DNA from: Massilia sp. PDC64 | GTDB taxonomy: Bacteria > Pseudomonadota > Gammaproteobacteria > Burkholderiales > Burkholderiaceae_D | Length of the DNA: 64,000 nucleotides | Reading direction: 5' to 3' | Assembly: GCF_900101265.1 (NCBI RefSeq) | Contig: NZ_FMZS01000009.1 | Location: forward strand, 248,001 to 312,000 | Shown here: in pieces, positions 1 to 8,905 of the stretch | How positions within the stretch are numbered: the first letter of the stretch is position 1 | Layout: every line of letters begins with the position of its first letter | Position numbers and translations under genes: made by a program | The notes under the pieces: generated by a model | Databases searched by the model: none | Told to the model about the DNA's origin: nothing | The model's input: only the letters and a program-made list of their open reading frames with translations

Positions 1-165
1 GATAGCTTCCGCGCAATATTTGGAACCGTTAAAGTATCCATATTGCAAATCCACACCCACCCGCATTCGTGCTAGTGTGCTGATGGAAATGCCGGCAGCC
101 TTACCGCGTAAATAGTTTTTGGTAAGATTTAGTTCTAACTCGTACTAATTCATCGGAGACCCGTC

Positions 166-702
166 ATGCAGCGCTACACCACGACCGCCATCGTGCTTCA
201 CTGGCTGATCGCCGTGCTGATCATCGGTGCGTTCACGCTGGGTCTCGTGATGACGGACATCCCCGGCATTTCGCCCACCAAGCTGAAGTATTTTTCGTGG
301 CATAAATGGGCCGGCGTGACCGTGCTGCTGCTCGCCACGATCCGCCTGCTGTGGCGCCTGAAGAACCGCCCGCCCGCGCTGCCCGATTCGATGCCCGCCT
401 GGCAGCGCAGCGCCGCCCACGGCCTGCATCACCTGCTGTACGTGCTGATCTTCGCCGTGCCGCTGTCCGGCTATTTCTACACGCTGGCGGCCGGCTTCCC
501 GGTCGTCTACTTCGGCCTGTTCCAGCTGCCCGTGTTCATCGCCAAGAACCCGGCGCTGGCCGAAACGCTGAAGCCGATCCACTACTGGCTGAACATGATC
601 ATGGCGGGTCTCGTCGGCCTGCACGTGGTCGCCGCCCTGAAGCACCAATTCGTCGACCGCGACGGCACGCTCGGACGCATGCTGCCCGGCCGTTCCCACT
701 GA
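166..702 (+). CDS. cybB: Cytochrome b561
   Basis: This 178-residue inner-membrane protein is a di-haem cytochrome b561 that probably moves electrons between the quinone pool and an acceptor. Four hydrophobic spans are visible, and haem-ligand histidines lie in the first span (VLHWLI), before span 2 (SWHKW), in span 3 (HGLHHLLY) and in the last span (GLHVVAALKH). Length fits the family. The start has a GGAG sequence about 8 bases upstream. It is followed 11 bases later by a YceI gene, and b561-YceI-YceI is a common proteobacterial operon, so the three probably act together in the envelope. The family is clear; the electron donor and acceptor are unknown. Confidence 0.93.
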   Translation: MQRYTTTAIVLHWLIAVLIIGAFTLGLVMTDIPGISPTKLKYFSWHKWAGVTVLLLATIRLLWRLKNRPPALPDSMPAWQRSAAHGLHHLLYVLIFAVPLSGYFYTLAAGFPVVYFGLFQLPVFIAKNPALAETLKPIHYWLNMIMAGLVGLHVVAALKHQFVDRDGTLGRMLPGRSH

Positions 703-713
703 AGGAGATCATC

Positions 714-1268
714 ATGAAATTCACCCGTGGCGGCATCGCTGCCCTGTTGGCCGGCGTCACCCTCATCGCCAGTGCCGTCCCGCTGAAAACCGACGTCGCG
801 CACAGCAGCGTCTCGGCCGTGTTCAAGCAGATGAACGTGCCGGTCGAATCGAAGTTCAAGAGCTTCACCGCGCAGATCGACTACGACGCGGCGCACCCGG
901 AAAAGGCGACGGCGCGCGTGGACATCGACACCGCGAGCTTCGACATCGGCGAGGCCGAGTACAACAAGGAAGTGGCAGGCAAGGACTGGTTCAACTCGGC
1001 CAAGTTTCCGAAAGCAACCTTCGTGTCGTCCGCCATCAAGCCGGCCGGCGCGGGCAAGCTGAACGTGTCCGGCAAGCTGACCATCAAGGGCAGGACCCAG
1101 GACGTCACCTTCCCGGTCACGATCAAGCCGGAAGGCGGCAAACAGGTTTTCGAAGGACAGCTGCCGATCAAGCGGCTGGCCTTCAACATCGGCGAAGGCG
1201 AGTGGAAGGACACGAGCATGGTCGCCGACGAAGTCGTCATCAAATTCCGCGTCGCCGCGGGACAGTAA
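714..1268 (+). CDS. YceI family periplasmic protein (first copy)
   Basis: The 184-residue product has an N-terminal signal peptide (MKFTRGGIAALLAGVTLIAS) followed by a YceI lipocalin-like barrel. YceI proteins bind long isoprenoid lipids in the periplasm, and members next to b561 are often linked to quinone or stress functions. The ATG at 714 is chosen because it has a strong GAAGGAGA site 4-10 bases upstream and begins the signal peptide; the frame stays open further upstream, but that part overlaps cybB. Typical YceI features are the Asp/Ser-rich region around TARVDIDTASFDIGE and the repeated sheet motif KLTIKGRTQDVTFPV. It forms an operon with the b561 gene and a second YceI gene. Confidence 0.93.
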   Translation: MKFTRGGIAALLAGVTLIASAVPLKTDVAHSSVSAVFKQMNVPVESKFKSFTAQIDYDAAHPEKATARVDIDTASFDIGEAEYNKEVAGKDWFNSAKFPKATFVSSAIKPAGAGKLNVSGKLTIKGRTQDVTFPVTIKPEGGKQVFEGQLPIKRLAFNIGEGEWKDTSMVADEVVIKFRVAAGQ

Positions 1269-1304
1269 CAATCAACACCTACCACTGTTAAAGGATCGTC
1301 TTAC

Positions 1305-1874
1305 ATGAAACTCAAGCACCTCGCCCTGCTGGCCGTCGCCTTCGCTTCCAGCGCCGCCTTCGCCGCCGACACCTACAAGATCGACCCGAACCACACCTAC
1401 CCGAGCTTCGAGGCCGACCACTTCGGCGGCCTGTCGAACTGGCGCGGCAAGTTCGAGAAGACGGAAGGCACCATCGTCGTCGACCGCGCAGCCAAGACGG
1501 GCACCGTCGACATCACCATCGACGCGAACAGCCTGGACTTCGGCCACGCCAAGATGAACGAGCACGCCAAGGGTCCGGACATGTTCGACGTGGCCAAGTA
1601 TCCGAACGCCACCTACAAGGGCAAGATCGTGTTCAAGGGTGATGCACCGTCGACCGTCGACGGCGAACTGACGCTGCACGGCGTGACCAAGCCGGTCACC
1701 CTGCACATCAACTCGTTCAAGTGCATCCAGCACCCGATGCTGAAGCGCGAAGTGTGCGGCGCCGATGCGTCGGCCACGTTCAACCGCGCCGACTTCGGCG
1801 TGGACTACGGCGTCAAGATGGGCTTCAAGCCGGAAGTCAAGCTGGCGATCCAGGTCGAAGCGGTCAAGCAGTAA
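1305..1874 (+). CDS. YceI family periplasmic protein (second copy)
   Basis: The 189-residue product carries a clean signal peptide ending AAFAAD and a full YceI barrel (DPNHTYPSFEADHFGG, then GELTLHGVTKPVTL). It is only loosely similar to the preceding YceI copy, so this is an old pairing and not a recent duplication. It contains two cysteines (KCIQHP and EVCGAD) that the first copy lacks and that could form a disulphide in the periplasm. It lies 36 bases behind the first copy and is followed by a strong terminator, which closes the b561-YceI-YceI operon. The ligand is unknown. Confidence 0.93.
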   Translation: MKLKHLALLAVAFASSAAFAADTYKIDPNHTYPSFEADHFGGLSNWRGKFEKTEGTIVVDRAAKTGTVDITIDANSLDFGHAKMNEHAKGPDMFDVAKYPNATYKGKIVFKGDAPSTVDGELTLHGVTKPVTLHINSFKCIQHPMLKREVCGADASATFNRADFGVDYGVKMGFKPEVKLAIQVEAVKQ

Positions 1875-1890
1875 TCTTTCGATCCAAAAG

Positions 1891-1926
1891 AAAAGCCCCG
1901 CGGCCAGCACGGCCGCGGGGCTTTTT
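1891..1926 (+). terminator. Rho-independent terminator of the b561/YceI operon
   Basis: A 12-base-pair GC-rich stem (AGCCCCGCGGCC pairing with GGCCGCGGGGCT) with a short loop is followed by a run of T. It starts 16 bases after the second YceI stop. The A run on its left side makes it usable in the opposite direction for the convergent stress-protein gene that ends at 1942. Confidence 0.9.
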
Positions 1927-1941
1927 CATTGGTGCAATGGA

Positions 1942-3447
1942 TTAGCGGCCGTCGCGGTCCGAATCACCCGGAATCGCACGCTCCACGCGATCCCACGCAG
2001 CGCGGCTGGCGGCCTTGGCCTGCTCCCACGACAGGCGCGAATGGCCCTTCACGCGATCCCACTCGTCGGCCATGTGCGGCTCGGCCAGGTCGTAGCTCGG
2101 GAAGCGGCGGGCGTTGTTGTAGCCCAGCGCGTAAGCCGGCGAATAATCGTCGTACGTGTAGCCCGTGGTGTAGTACGGCTGGGTCTGGTAGTTCGAGCGC
2201 CAGTAGGCATCCTCTTCCGTCGGATTCACGAGGTGGCCGGCACCCTTGCCCACCGCGCCGCCGGCGAGGCCGCCGATCGCCGCACCTGCTGCCATGCCCA
2301 CCGGGCCGCCCACGGCGCCCAGTGCCGCACCGGCGACCGCACCGCCGCCCGCGCCGACGCCGCCGGCCAGGTTGTGCTCATGCAGCTCATCGCCCGGTTT
2401 CGGGTTCACGACTTCGCCCGCGCCCTTGCCTGCCATGCCGCCGGCGATACCGCCGATGGCAGCGCCCGCGACGGTGCCGATCGGACCGGCCGCGCTACCC
2501 ACGGCCGCACCGGTCAGTGCGCCCGCGCCGGCACCGGTGCCCTGGGCCAGGTTGTGCTCATGCAGGCGGTCTTCCGCATGCGGATTCACCACTTCGCCCG
2601 CGCCGCGGCCCGCTGCGCCGCCGGCCAGCCCGCCGATCGCCGCACCGGCCAGCGCACCCACCGGACCTGCCACGGAGCCCGCAGCCGCGCCCATCGCGGC
2701 GCCGGCGCCCGCACCCGTGCCCTTGGCCAGGTAGTGTTCGCCCAGGTCGTCGCCCGGTTTCGGGTTGACGACTTCGCCCACGCCCTTGCCGGCCATGCCG
2801 CCGGCGATGCCGCCGATCGCGGCGCCGGCCGCCATGCCGATCGGACCGCCGGCCGCGCCCAGTGCGGCGCCGGTGGCGGCACCCGCTGCGGCGCCGATGC
2901 CGGTGCCGATCACGTGCGAGCCGCCGTTGTCGACGAAGGTCTGGTTCAGGTAGGCAACGTCCTCATCCGAACGCGGCGTCACGCCCATCACGATGCCGCC
3001 TTTCTGGATACCTTCCTCATAGTGCTTGACGCGTTCTTCCGGGATGCCGGCACCAATCAGCGCGCCGATCAGGCCGCCGGTGATACCGCCTGCGCCCGCA
3101 CCGGCCAGTGCCGCCGCCAGGGGACCTGCGACGACGAGGCCTGCGCCCGGGATCACGAGCGAGGTGCCGATGGCGGCCACGCCGGCCAGCACGGCGCCGA
3201 TGGTGCCGCCGATACCTGCACCGGCGGCGGCGCCTTCCGCGGCCTTGCTGCCCAGCTCAGTTTCGGAGTCGGCGAAATGGGTCTTGCGGGTGGTGTCCGA
3301 CATCATCAGGTTGACGTCGTCCTTCGTATAGCCGCGGGTCGAGATGGCGCTGTAGGCGCGCTCCGCGCTGGCGCGGTCGGGGAACAGCCCGGTCACCATG
3401 CGGTTCTGCTTGTTCTGCTCAGTCGTCGTGTTATCGAAAATAGCCAT
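1942..3447 (-). CDS. Stress protein with four 60-residue glycine-zipper repeats
   Basis: The 501-residue protein begins with a domain of the general-stress (YflT/heat-induced) type: residues 15-55 include VTGLFPDRASAERAYSAI and GYTKDDVNLMMS. A Gly/Ala-rich stretch (residues 70-135) follows, then a second small segment (GIVMGVTPRSDEDVAYLNQ). Residues 181-420 consist of four tandem units of exactly 60 residues, each with GP[IV]G..AGAAIGG[IL]AGG followed by a [EH][VL]VNP linker and an acidic/His spacer. The C-terminus is Tyr-rich and then charged. Glycine zippers usually pack helices in or on membranes. No signal peptide is visible, so it may associate with the inner membrane from the cytoplasm. 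Function is unproven; a stress role is inferred from the N-terminal domain. Confidence 0.8.
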   Translation of the reverse strand: MAIFDNTTTEQNKQNRMVTGLFPDRASAERAYSAISTRGYTKDDVNLMMSDTTRKTHFADSETELGSKAAEGAAAGAGIGGTIGAVLAGVAAIGTSLVIPGAGLVVAGPLAAALAGAGAGGITGGLIGALIGAGIPEERVKHYEEGIQKGGIVMGVTPRSDEDVAYLNQTFVDNGGSHVIGTGIGAAAGAATGAALGAAGGPIGMAAGAAIGGIAGGMAGKGVGEVVNPKPGDDLGEHYLAKGTGAGAGAAMGAAAGSVAGPVGALAGAAIGGLAGGAAGRGAGEVVNPHAEDRLHEHNLAQGTGAGAGALTGAAVGSAAGPIGTVAGAAIGGIAGGMAGKGAGEVVNPKPGDELHEHNLAGGVGAGGGAVAGAALGAVGGPVGMAAGAAIGGLAGGAVGKGAGHLVNPTEEDAYWRSNYQTQPYYTTGYTYDDYSPAYALGYNNARRFPSYDLAEPHMADEWDRVKGHSRLSWEQAKAASRAAWDRVERAIPGDSDRDGR

Positions 3448-3720
3448 GATGCGTTCCTTTCAGTAATCGAAGCGGTCCGGGATGTCGTGTTTCACTCGAT
3501 GCAAAGTGGCTTAAACGATATGCCTGCCCAGCAGTGCGCTTCTGTTCGCTGACGCACTCTGTTCGGGACATTCCGCACCACAACAGAACGTCGACGCAGT
3601 TTGCGCGTCTAACGTTCGGCAACGCACCGACCCCGAACTGTGTGCATCACTAGACTTTGCACATGGCCTCGGCATTCAATTGGCCTGGAGTATGTTTTTC
3701 CAACTTGAGGAGGACTCAAC

Positions 3721-3990
3721 ATGTTATTCATTATCTGGATCGTCGTCGGTGGTATCCTCGGCTGGCTCGCCAGCATGGTCATGAAAACGGACGCTGAACA
3801 AGGCATGATTCTCAATGTCGTGGTCGGTATCGTGGGAGCCTTCCTGGGTGGCTGGCTGTTGTCCCCGCTGTTCGGCAGTGGCACTATCAACTCCGATGAC
3901 TTCAGTGTTTCTTCGCTGCTGGTCTCGTTCCTGGGTGCTGTGATCCTGCTCGCAATCGTCAATCTGCTGCGTCGCGGCCGCGTCCGCTAA
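3721..3990 (+). CDS. GlsB/YeaQ/YmgE family membrane protein
   Basis: This 89-residue inner-membrane protein has three hydrophobic spans with the glycine-rich pattern of the transglycosylase-associated (GlsB/YeaQ/YmgE) family: GGILGWLASMVMK near the start, GIVGAFLGGWLL in the middle and VSFLGAVILLAIVNLLRRG at the end. A strong GAGGAG site sits 8 bases before the ATG. It is monocistronic, with a terminator just downstream. Family members are stress-induced in other bacteria. It is divergent from the glycine-zipper stress protein and shares with it the 273-base upstream region, so common stress control is plausible but not shown. Confidence 0.88.
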   Translation: MLFIIWIVVGGILGWLASMVMKTDAEQGMILNVVVGIVGAFLGGWLLSPLFGSGTINSDDFSVSSLLVSFLGAVILLAIVNLLRRGRVR

Positions 3991-4012
3991 GCAGGTGCAA
4001 GCCCCACTTTGA

Positions 4013-4042
4013 AAACCAACGTCGGCTGGCGTTGGTTTTTTT
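4013..4042 (+). terminator. Rho-independent terminator after the GlsB-type gene
   Basis: An 8-base-pair stem AACCAACG/CGTTGGTT with loop TCGGCTGG is followed by seven T. It lies 23 bases after the stop codon at 3990 and immediately before the phospholipase D-type gene, whose ATG is at 4062. Confidence 0.85.
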
Positions 4043-4061
4043 ACGTCCTAAAATCGAGCTC

Positions 4062-5339
4062 ATGCGTATCAAACGTCCCATCGTCGTCCTCATCACCTGC
4101 ATCGCCACCCTCGTGGCGGGCTTGCTCGTGCTGAACTTTGCACCCGGCGAAAAGAAGATCGACACCCAGCTCACACGGCTGTACGACACGGACGACCCGC
4201 AATTCCGCCGCTCGCTGGGCGTGCTGCTGGGCCCGCCCATCATCGAGGGCAACAAGGCCGAGGTGCTGCTCAACGGCGACAGGATTTTCCCCGCCATGCT
4301 GGACGCGATCCGCTCGGCGCAGAAGTCCATCAGTTTCGAAACCTATATCTACTGGGAAGGCACGATCGGCCGCGAATTCACGGAAGCGCTGTCGGAACGG
4401 GCGCGCGCCGGCGTCAAGGTGCACGTGCTGCTCGACTGGATCGGCAGCATGAAGATCGACGACGCGTCGCTCGACCGGATGCGCAAGGCCGGCGTCGAAT
4501 TGCACCGCTACCACAAGCCCGTCTGGTGGAAACTGGCACGCCTGAACAATCGCACCCACCGCAAGCTCCTGATCGTCGACGGCAAGGTCGGCTTCACGGG
4601 CGGCGTCGGCATCGCCGACAAATGGCGCGGCAACGCCCAGGATCCCGACCACTGGCGCGACTCGCATTTCCGCGTGGAAGGACCGGTCGTCGGCCAGATG
4701 CAGGCCGTGTTCAACGACAACTGGACCAAGGCGACGGGCGCCGTGCTCGACGGCCCCGCCTACTTCCCCGCCCTCGTCGCGCAGGGCGACATGCCCGCGC
4801 AAATGTTCTCCAGCTCGCCCACGGGCGGCAGCGAAAGCATGCACCTGATGTATTTGCTGGCCATCACGGCCGCGCGCCGCACGATCCACCTGTCGAACTC
4901 GTACTTCGTGCCGGACGAGCTGGCCGTGAAGGCGCTCGTCGCGGCGGCGAAACGGGGCGTCGATGTGCGCATCATCACGCCGGGCCCCATCATCGATTCC
5001 GACGTCGTGCGCGCCGCCTCGCGCGAGCGCTGGGGCGAGCTCCTGGCGGCGGGCATCCGCATGGCCGAGTACCAGCCGACGATGTACCACGTGAAGGCAC
5101 TGATCGTGGATTCCCTGCTCGTGTCGGTCGGCTCCACCAATTTCGACAACCGCTCGTTCATCCTCAACGACGAGGCCAACCTGAACGTGCTCGACCCTGA
5201 CTTTGCCAAGCAGCAAGAGGCTGTCTTCGAAGACGACTGGAAACACGCGCGCCCCATCACCTTGCGGGCGTGGGAGAACCGCCCGTTCATGGAAAAGATC
5301 GGCGGCAAGCTGGCCGACCTGATCGGGGCGCAGCTGTAA
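4062..5339 (+). CDS. Phospholipase D superfamily, cardiolipin synthase-like protein
   Basis: The product has 425 residues, an N-terminal membrane anchor (RPIVVLITCIATLVAGLLVL) and two HKD catalytic motifs: HRKLLIVDGKVGFTGG near residue 167 and HVKALIVDSLLVSVGSTNFD near residue 343. This is the two-domain layout of ClsB-type cardiolipin synthases, which transfer phosphatidyl groups at the inner membrane. ATG 4062 is preferred; an in-frame TTG at 4032 lies inside the upstream terminator. The ribosome site is weak. The S46 peptidase starts 10 bases downstream, so they may be cotranscribed. Cardiolipin synthesis is likely but a phosphodiesterase role cannot be excluded. Confidence 0.87.
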   Translation: MRIKRPIVVLITCIATLVAGLLVLNFAPGEKKIDTQLTRLYDTDDPQFRRSLGVLLGPPIIEGNKAEVLLNGDRIFPAMLDAIRSAQKSISFETYIYWEGTIGREFTEALSERARAGVKVHVLLDWIGSMKIDDASLDRMRKAGVELHRYHKPVWWKLARLNNRTHRKLLIVDGKVGFTGGVGIADKWRGNAQDPDHWRDSHFRVEGPVVGQMQAVFNDNWTKATGAVLDGPAYFPALVAQGDMPAQMFSSSPTGGSESMHLMYLLAITAARRTIHLSNSYFVPDELAVKALVAAAKRGVDVRIITPGPIIDSDVVRAASRERWGELLAAGIRMAEYQPTMYHVKALIVDSLLVSVGSTNFDNRSFILNDEANLNVLDPDFAKQQEAVFEDDWKHARPITLRAWENRPFMEKIGGKLADLIGAQL

Positions 5340-5349
5340 AGGACATGCC

Positions 5350-7509
5350 ATGAAACAGACCCTCATTTCGCTCGCCATTCTGGCCTCCTTCTCCGCCCGG
5401 GCCGACGAAGGCATGTGGATGCCGCAACAGTTGCCGCAGATCGCGAAGCAGCTCAAGGCCGCGGGCCTCAGGCTCGACCCGAACACCCTCACCCGGCTGA
5501 CCGATTTCCCGATGGGCGCCATCGTGAGCCTGGGCGGCTGCTCGGCGTCGTTCGTATCGCCGCAAGGCCTCGTGATCACGAACCACCACTGCGTGTACAA
5601 CAGCGTGGCCGTGAATTCCACGCCGCAGCGCGACCTGCTCGCGAACGGCTTCCTCGCGCAGACAATGGCGGACGAGCTGCCGGCCGCGCCGGGCAGCCGC
5701 GTGTTCGTCACGGAGGAAGTCGCGAACGTCAGCAACCGCGTGATCACGCCGGACGTCGCGCAGCTGACGGGCAAGGCGCGCGTGGATGCGATGGAGAGGA
5801 ACCAGAAAATCCTCGTCGCGGAATGCGAGAAGGACGCCGGCTACCGCTGCACCGTCGCGAGCTTCTACGGCGGCCTCGAGTTCTATCGCATCAAGCAGCT
5901 CGAGATCCGCGACGTGCGCCTCGTGCACGCGCCCGCAAGCGGCATCGGCAAGTTCGGCGGCGACACGGACAACTGGATGTGGCCCCGCCACACGGGCGAC
6001 TACGGCTTTTATCGCGCCTACGTCAGCAAGGATGGCAAGGCTGCCGACTACGCCAAGGACAACGTCCCGTACCGCCCGAAGCTGTGGCTCAGGATCGCGA
6101 AAGACGGCGTGAAGGAAGGCGATTTCGTCATGGCCCTCGGCTACCCGGGCCGCACGAACCGCCACCGCCTGCCGTCGGAAGTGGCGTTCACGTTCGACTG
6201 GAACTACCCTGCGTTCGTGAAGGCGTCCGGCGAGACGCTGGCCGTCATCGAACGCGAGACGAAGAACGATCCGGCCGCGCGCCTGAAGTACGCGGGCCAG
6301 ATCGCGAGCGTCAACAACTACTACAAGAACCGCAAGGGCATGCTCGCCAGCTACGCGGGCAGCGACATCCTCGCGCGCAAGACGGCCGAGCACCAGGCGC
6401 TGAAGGCCTGGATCGATGCGGACCCGCGGCGCAAGGCGGAATACGGCGCGGACATCGAAGCGGCCGAAAAGCTGATCGCGCAGCGTGATGCGCAAACGAA
6501 GCGGGAATTCTTCCTCGGCTATTCGATGCCCCGCTTCCTGAACTCGGCACGCACCCTGTACCGCCTCGCGAACGAGCGCACGAAGCCGGACATCGAGCGC
6601 AAGTCCGGCTACCAGGAACGCGACATGCCACGCCTGACGTCCGTCATCGGCGGCCAGGACCGCACGTACGACGAGAAAGTCGACAAGGCCCTCGTGCTGA
6701 ACTTTTTAAAACAGTACAACGCGCAGCCGGTCGACCAGCACGACACCGCGTTCGACAGTGCGCTGGGCATCCGGCCGGGCATGTCCGAGACCGAGCTGAA
6801 AGCGGCGCTGGACCGCATCTACGCGGGCTCGCAACTGCAGAACAAGGACGTACGCACCGCGTGGCTGACGAAGACCCCGCAGGACTTCAGGGCCAGCAAC
6901 GACAGCTTCATCAAGGCCGCCGTCGCGATGTACGATGCCGACATGAAGCACGAGGCGGAAGAGGACGAGCTGGCGGGGAAGATCCAGAAGGCCTACGCCA
7001 GCTATATGAAGGCGAAGATCGCGTACATGAACAGCAAGGGCAAAGCCGTGTACCCGGATGCGAACAGCACGCTGCGCGTCACGTACGGCAACGTCAAGGG
7101 CCGCGACTATGGCGCCGACGGCACCGGCTCATGGACCGCGTTCACGACCGTCAAAGGCGTCGTCGCCAAGCACACGGGCGAAGGCGAATTCAATGCGCCC
7201 GAACGCCAGCTGGCCGCGATCCGCGCGAAGGATTTCGGCCGCTGGGTCGATCCGAAGCTGAAGACCGTCCCCGTCGACTTCCTCGCCACCCTGGACATCA
7301 CGGGCGGCAACTCGGGCTCCGCCGCGCTGAACGGACGCGGCGAACTGGTGGGACTCGCGTTCGACGGCACGCTCGACTCCATCATCTCCGACTGGGATTT
7401 CGATCCGCGCGCCACGCGCGACATCCAGGTCGACGTCCGCTACATCCTGTGGAACATGGAGAAGGTCGACCATGCGGCCAACCTTCTCAGGGAGATGGGC
7501 GTGTTGTGA
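5350..7509 (+). CDS. S46 family peptidase (dipeptidyl-peptidase 7/11 type)
   Basis: The 719-residue product has a signal peptide (MKQTLISLAILASFSARA) and the S46 catalytic elements: the histidine in TNHHCVYNSV near residue 80 and the serine in TGGNSGSAALNGRGELVG near residue 654. S46 enzymes release dipeptides from peptide N-termini in the periplasm, mainly in non-fermenting bacteria. The residue after AFD is Gly (LAFDGTLDS); in known members Gly at this place goes with hydrophobic P1 preference (DPP7) and Arg with acidic P1 (DPP11), so a DPP7-like specificity is inferred. Its stop abuts the stop of the convergent aminotransferase gene. Confidence 0.93.
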   Translation: MKQTLISLAILASFSARADEGMWMPQQLPQIAKQLKAAGLRLDPNTLTRLTDFPMGAIVSLGGCSASFVSPQGLVITNHHCVYNSVAVNSTPQRDLLANGFLAQTMADELPAAPGSRVFVTEEVANVSNRVITPDVAQLTGKARVDAMERNQKILVAECEKDAGYRCTVASFYGGLEFYRIKQLEIRDVRLVHAPASGIGKFGGDTDNWMWPRHTGDYGFYRAYVSKDGKAADYAKDNVPYRPKLWLRIAKDGVKEGDFVMALGYPGRTNRHRLPSEVAFTFDWNYPAFVKASGETLAVIERETKNDPAARLKYAGQIASVNNYYKNRKGMLASYAGSDILARKTAEHQALKAWIDADPRRKAEYGADIEAAEKLIAQRDAQTKREFFLGYSMPRFLNSARTLYRLANERTKPDIERKSGYQERDMPRLTSVIGGQDRTYDEKVDKALVLNFLKQYNAQPVDQHDTAFDSALGIRPGMSETELKAALDRIYAGSQLQNKDVRTAWLTKTPQDFRASNDSFIKAAVAMYDADMKHEAEEDELAGKIQKAYASYMKAKIAYMNSKGKAVYPDANSTLRVTYGNVKGRDYGADGTGSWTAFTTVKGVVAKHTGEGEFNAPERQLAAIRAKDFGRWVDPKLKTVPVDFLATLDITGGNSGSAALNGRGELVGLAFDGTLDSIISDWDFDPRATRDIQVDVRYILWNMEKVDHAANLLREMGVL

Positions 7510-8745
7510 TCAGTCGGCCGCGCCGGCCTTGGAGCGCTGCAGCGAGTTCTCCAGTTCGGCCATGCCGGCCGGCAGATCGACGGCCGCGCCCAGGTCGCGC
7601 ATCGTACTGCCCAGCGCGTGCACGGTGCGGAACAGATGGTGCGCGCGGCACTGTTCGCCCATCTGCCCGATCCGCACGATCGGCAACCCGAAGGAGCCGG
7701 AGATCTCGACCTGGTAGCGGCTGGAGATCGTGGAGCACACGGCCTGGCTCGTGACGCCCTCCGGCAGGCTGATGCCGACGACGGAGTTCAGGCGCGATTC
7801 GACGGGCGCGAACAGGGACAGGCCCATCGCCTCGATGCTGTCCTGCAGCGCGGTCGAGCAACGCAGGTGGCGCGCGAACCTGACCGGCAGCGTTTCCTCG
7901 CACACGAGGCGCAAGGCTTCGTGCAGCGCCAGCACGCCCGAGACGGGCGCCGTGTAGTGGTACGACGCCTTGTGCCAGAAATTCTCGGCCAGCAGCGCGT
8001 CCAGGCACCAATGCGTATTGGGCGTCGGCCGTTCGCGGATGCGGCTCCATGCGGCATCGGAAAACGCGAGCAGCGACACGCCCGGAATCGACGACAGCCC
8101 TTTCTGGCCGCCCGTGATCACGGCATCCACCTGCCAGTTGTCCATCTCGAACGGCGTCGTGCTGAGCGTGCAGACGGCATCGACGATGACGAGGCATCCC
8201 CGCGCTTTCGCCAGCCGCGCGATGCCGTGCACGTGGCTGTTGAACGTCGTGTTGGACGTCTCGCCCTGGACGAGCGTGAGGCAGTGCGGCTGGTGTTCGT
8301 CCAGCAGCTGCTCCAGCCGTTCCAGCGACATCGAGTGCGGATAGATCTCGTTCATGGTGACGACGTCCGCGCCCGCGCGGCGGCTCATCTCCGCCATCCG
8401 GCCGCTGAAGAAGCCATTGCAGATGGAGAGCACGCGCGTACCCGGCCAGACCAGATTGCAGATCGCCATTTCCATCGCCGCCGAGCCGGGGCCCGCCACG
8501 CCCAGCACCCAGTTGGAGCGGGTCTGGAAGACGTAGCGCGCCATGTCCTTGACCTGGGTGATGATCTTCGCCATCGTCTCGCCCAGGTGGTTGATCACCA
8601 GCGAATTCGCGCGGGCGACCGCGCTGGGGATCGGCACGGGGCCGGCGCCCATCATCAGCAGGGGATCGTCCGGCAGGATGGCGCTGAGGTTTTCCACCTG
8701 CGGCGGGAGGACGTCGTTGCGGGTTGGCTGAAGCTGTGTGTTCAT
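7510..8745 (-). CDS. Class V PLP aminotransferase, alanine-glyoxylate type
   Basis: The 411-residue protein is a fold-type I PLP enzyme of the alanine-glyoxylate/serine-glyoxylate aminotransferase group. Visible motifs are GAGPVPIPSAV at the N-terminus, the PLP-binding lysine in ITGGQKGLSSIPG and LIVDAVCTLS with the cofactor-contacting Asp. Substrates could be alanine, serine or glyoxylate. The ATG at 8745 is the first Met that starts family-like sequence; the frame is open much further upstream, but that part overlaps the divergent hydrolase gene. Convergent, stop to stop, with the S46 peptidase. Confidence 0.88.
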   Translation of the reverse strand: MNTQLQPTRNDVLPPQVENLSAILPDDPLLMMGAGPVPIPSAVARANSLVINHLGETMAKIITQVKDMARYVFQTRSNWVLGVAGPGSAAMEMAICNLVWPGTRVLSICNGFFSGRMAEMSRRAGADVVTMNEIYPHSMSLERLEQLLDEHQPHCLTLVQGETSNTTFNSHVHGIARLAKARGCLVIVDAVCTLSTTPFEMDNWQVDAVITGGQKGLSSIPGVSLLAFSDAAWSRIRERPTPNTHWCLDALLAENFWHKASYHYTAPVSGVLALHEALRLVCEETLPVRFARHLRCSTALQDSIEAMGLSLFAPVESRLNSVVGISLPEGVTSQAVCSTISSRYQVEISGSFGLPIVRIGQMGEQCRAHHLFRTVHALGSTMRDLGAAVDLPAGMAELENSLQRSKAGAAD

Positions 8746-8905
8746 GGTGAGGTCTTCGTCGTGTTGGCAGTCGGACAAGTGTATCAAGTATTTCATCCGC
8801 GCCATCTGCACTTCATACCGCGCGATGCGCAGTCCATGCCATCGCGCCTGCCGGCACGGGGCCATCCCTTTACACTGCCTGCACATCACGCATAAGGAGA
8901 ACGGT

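Noticed and set aside
306..713. Upstream extension of the first YceI frame
   Set aside because: The extension is an out-of-frame reading of the b561 gene; the signal peptide and strong ribosome site fix the start at 714.
2220..2930. Tandem DNA repeats that could suggest a CRISPR array or satellite
   Set aside because: The 180-base period is exactly 60 codons of the glycine-zipper protein in frame; there are no short identical repeats with unique spacers.
4041..5774. A 577-residue open frame on the minus strand
   Set aside because: Antisense to the phospholipase D-type and S46 peptidase genes, which both have intact motifs.
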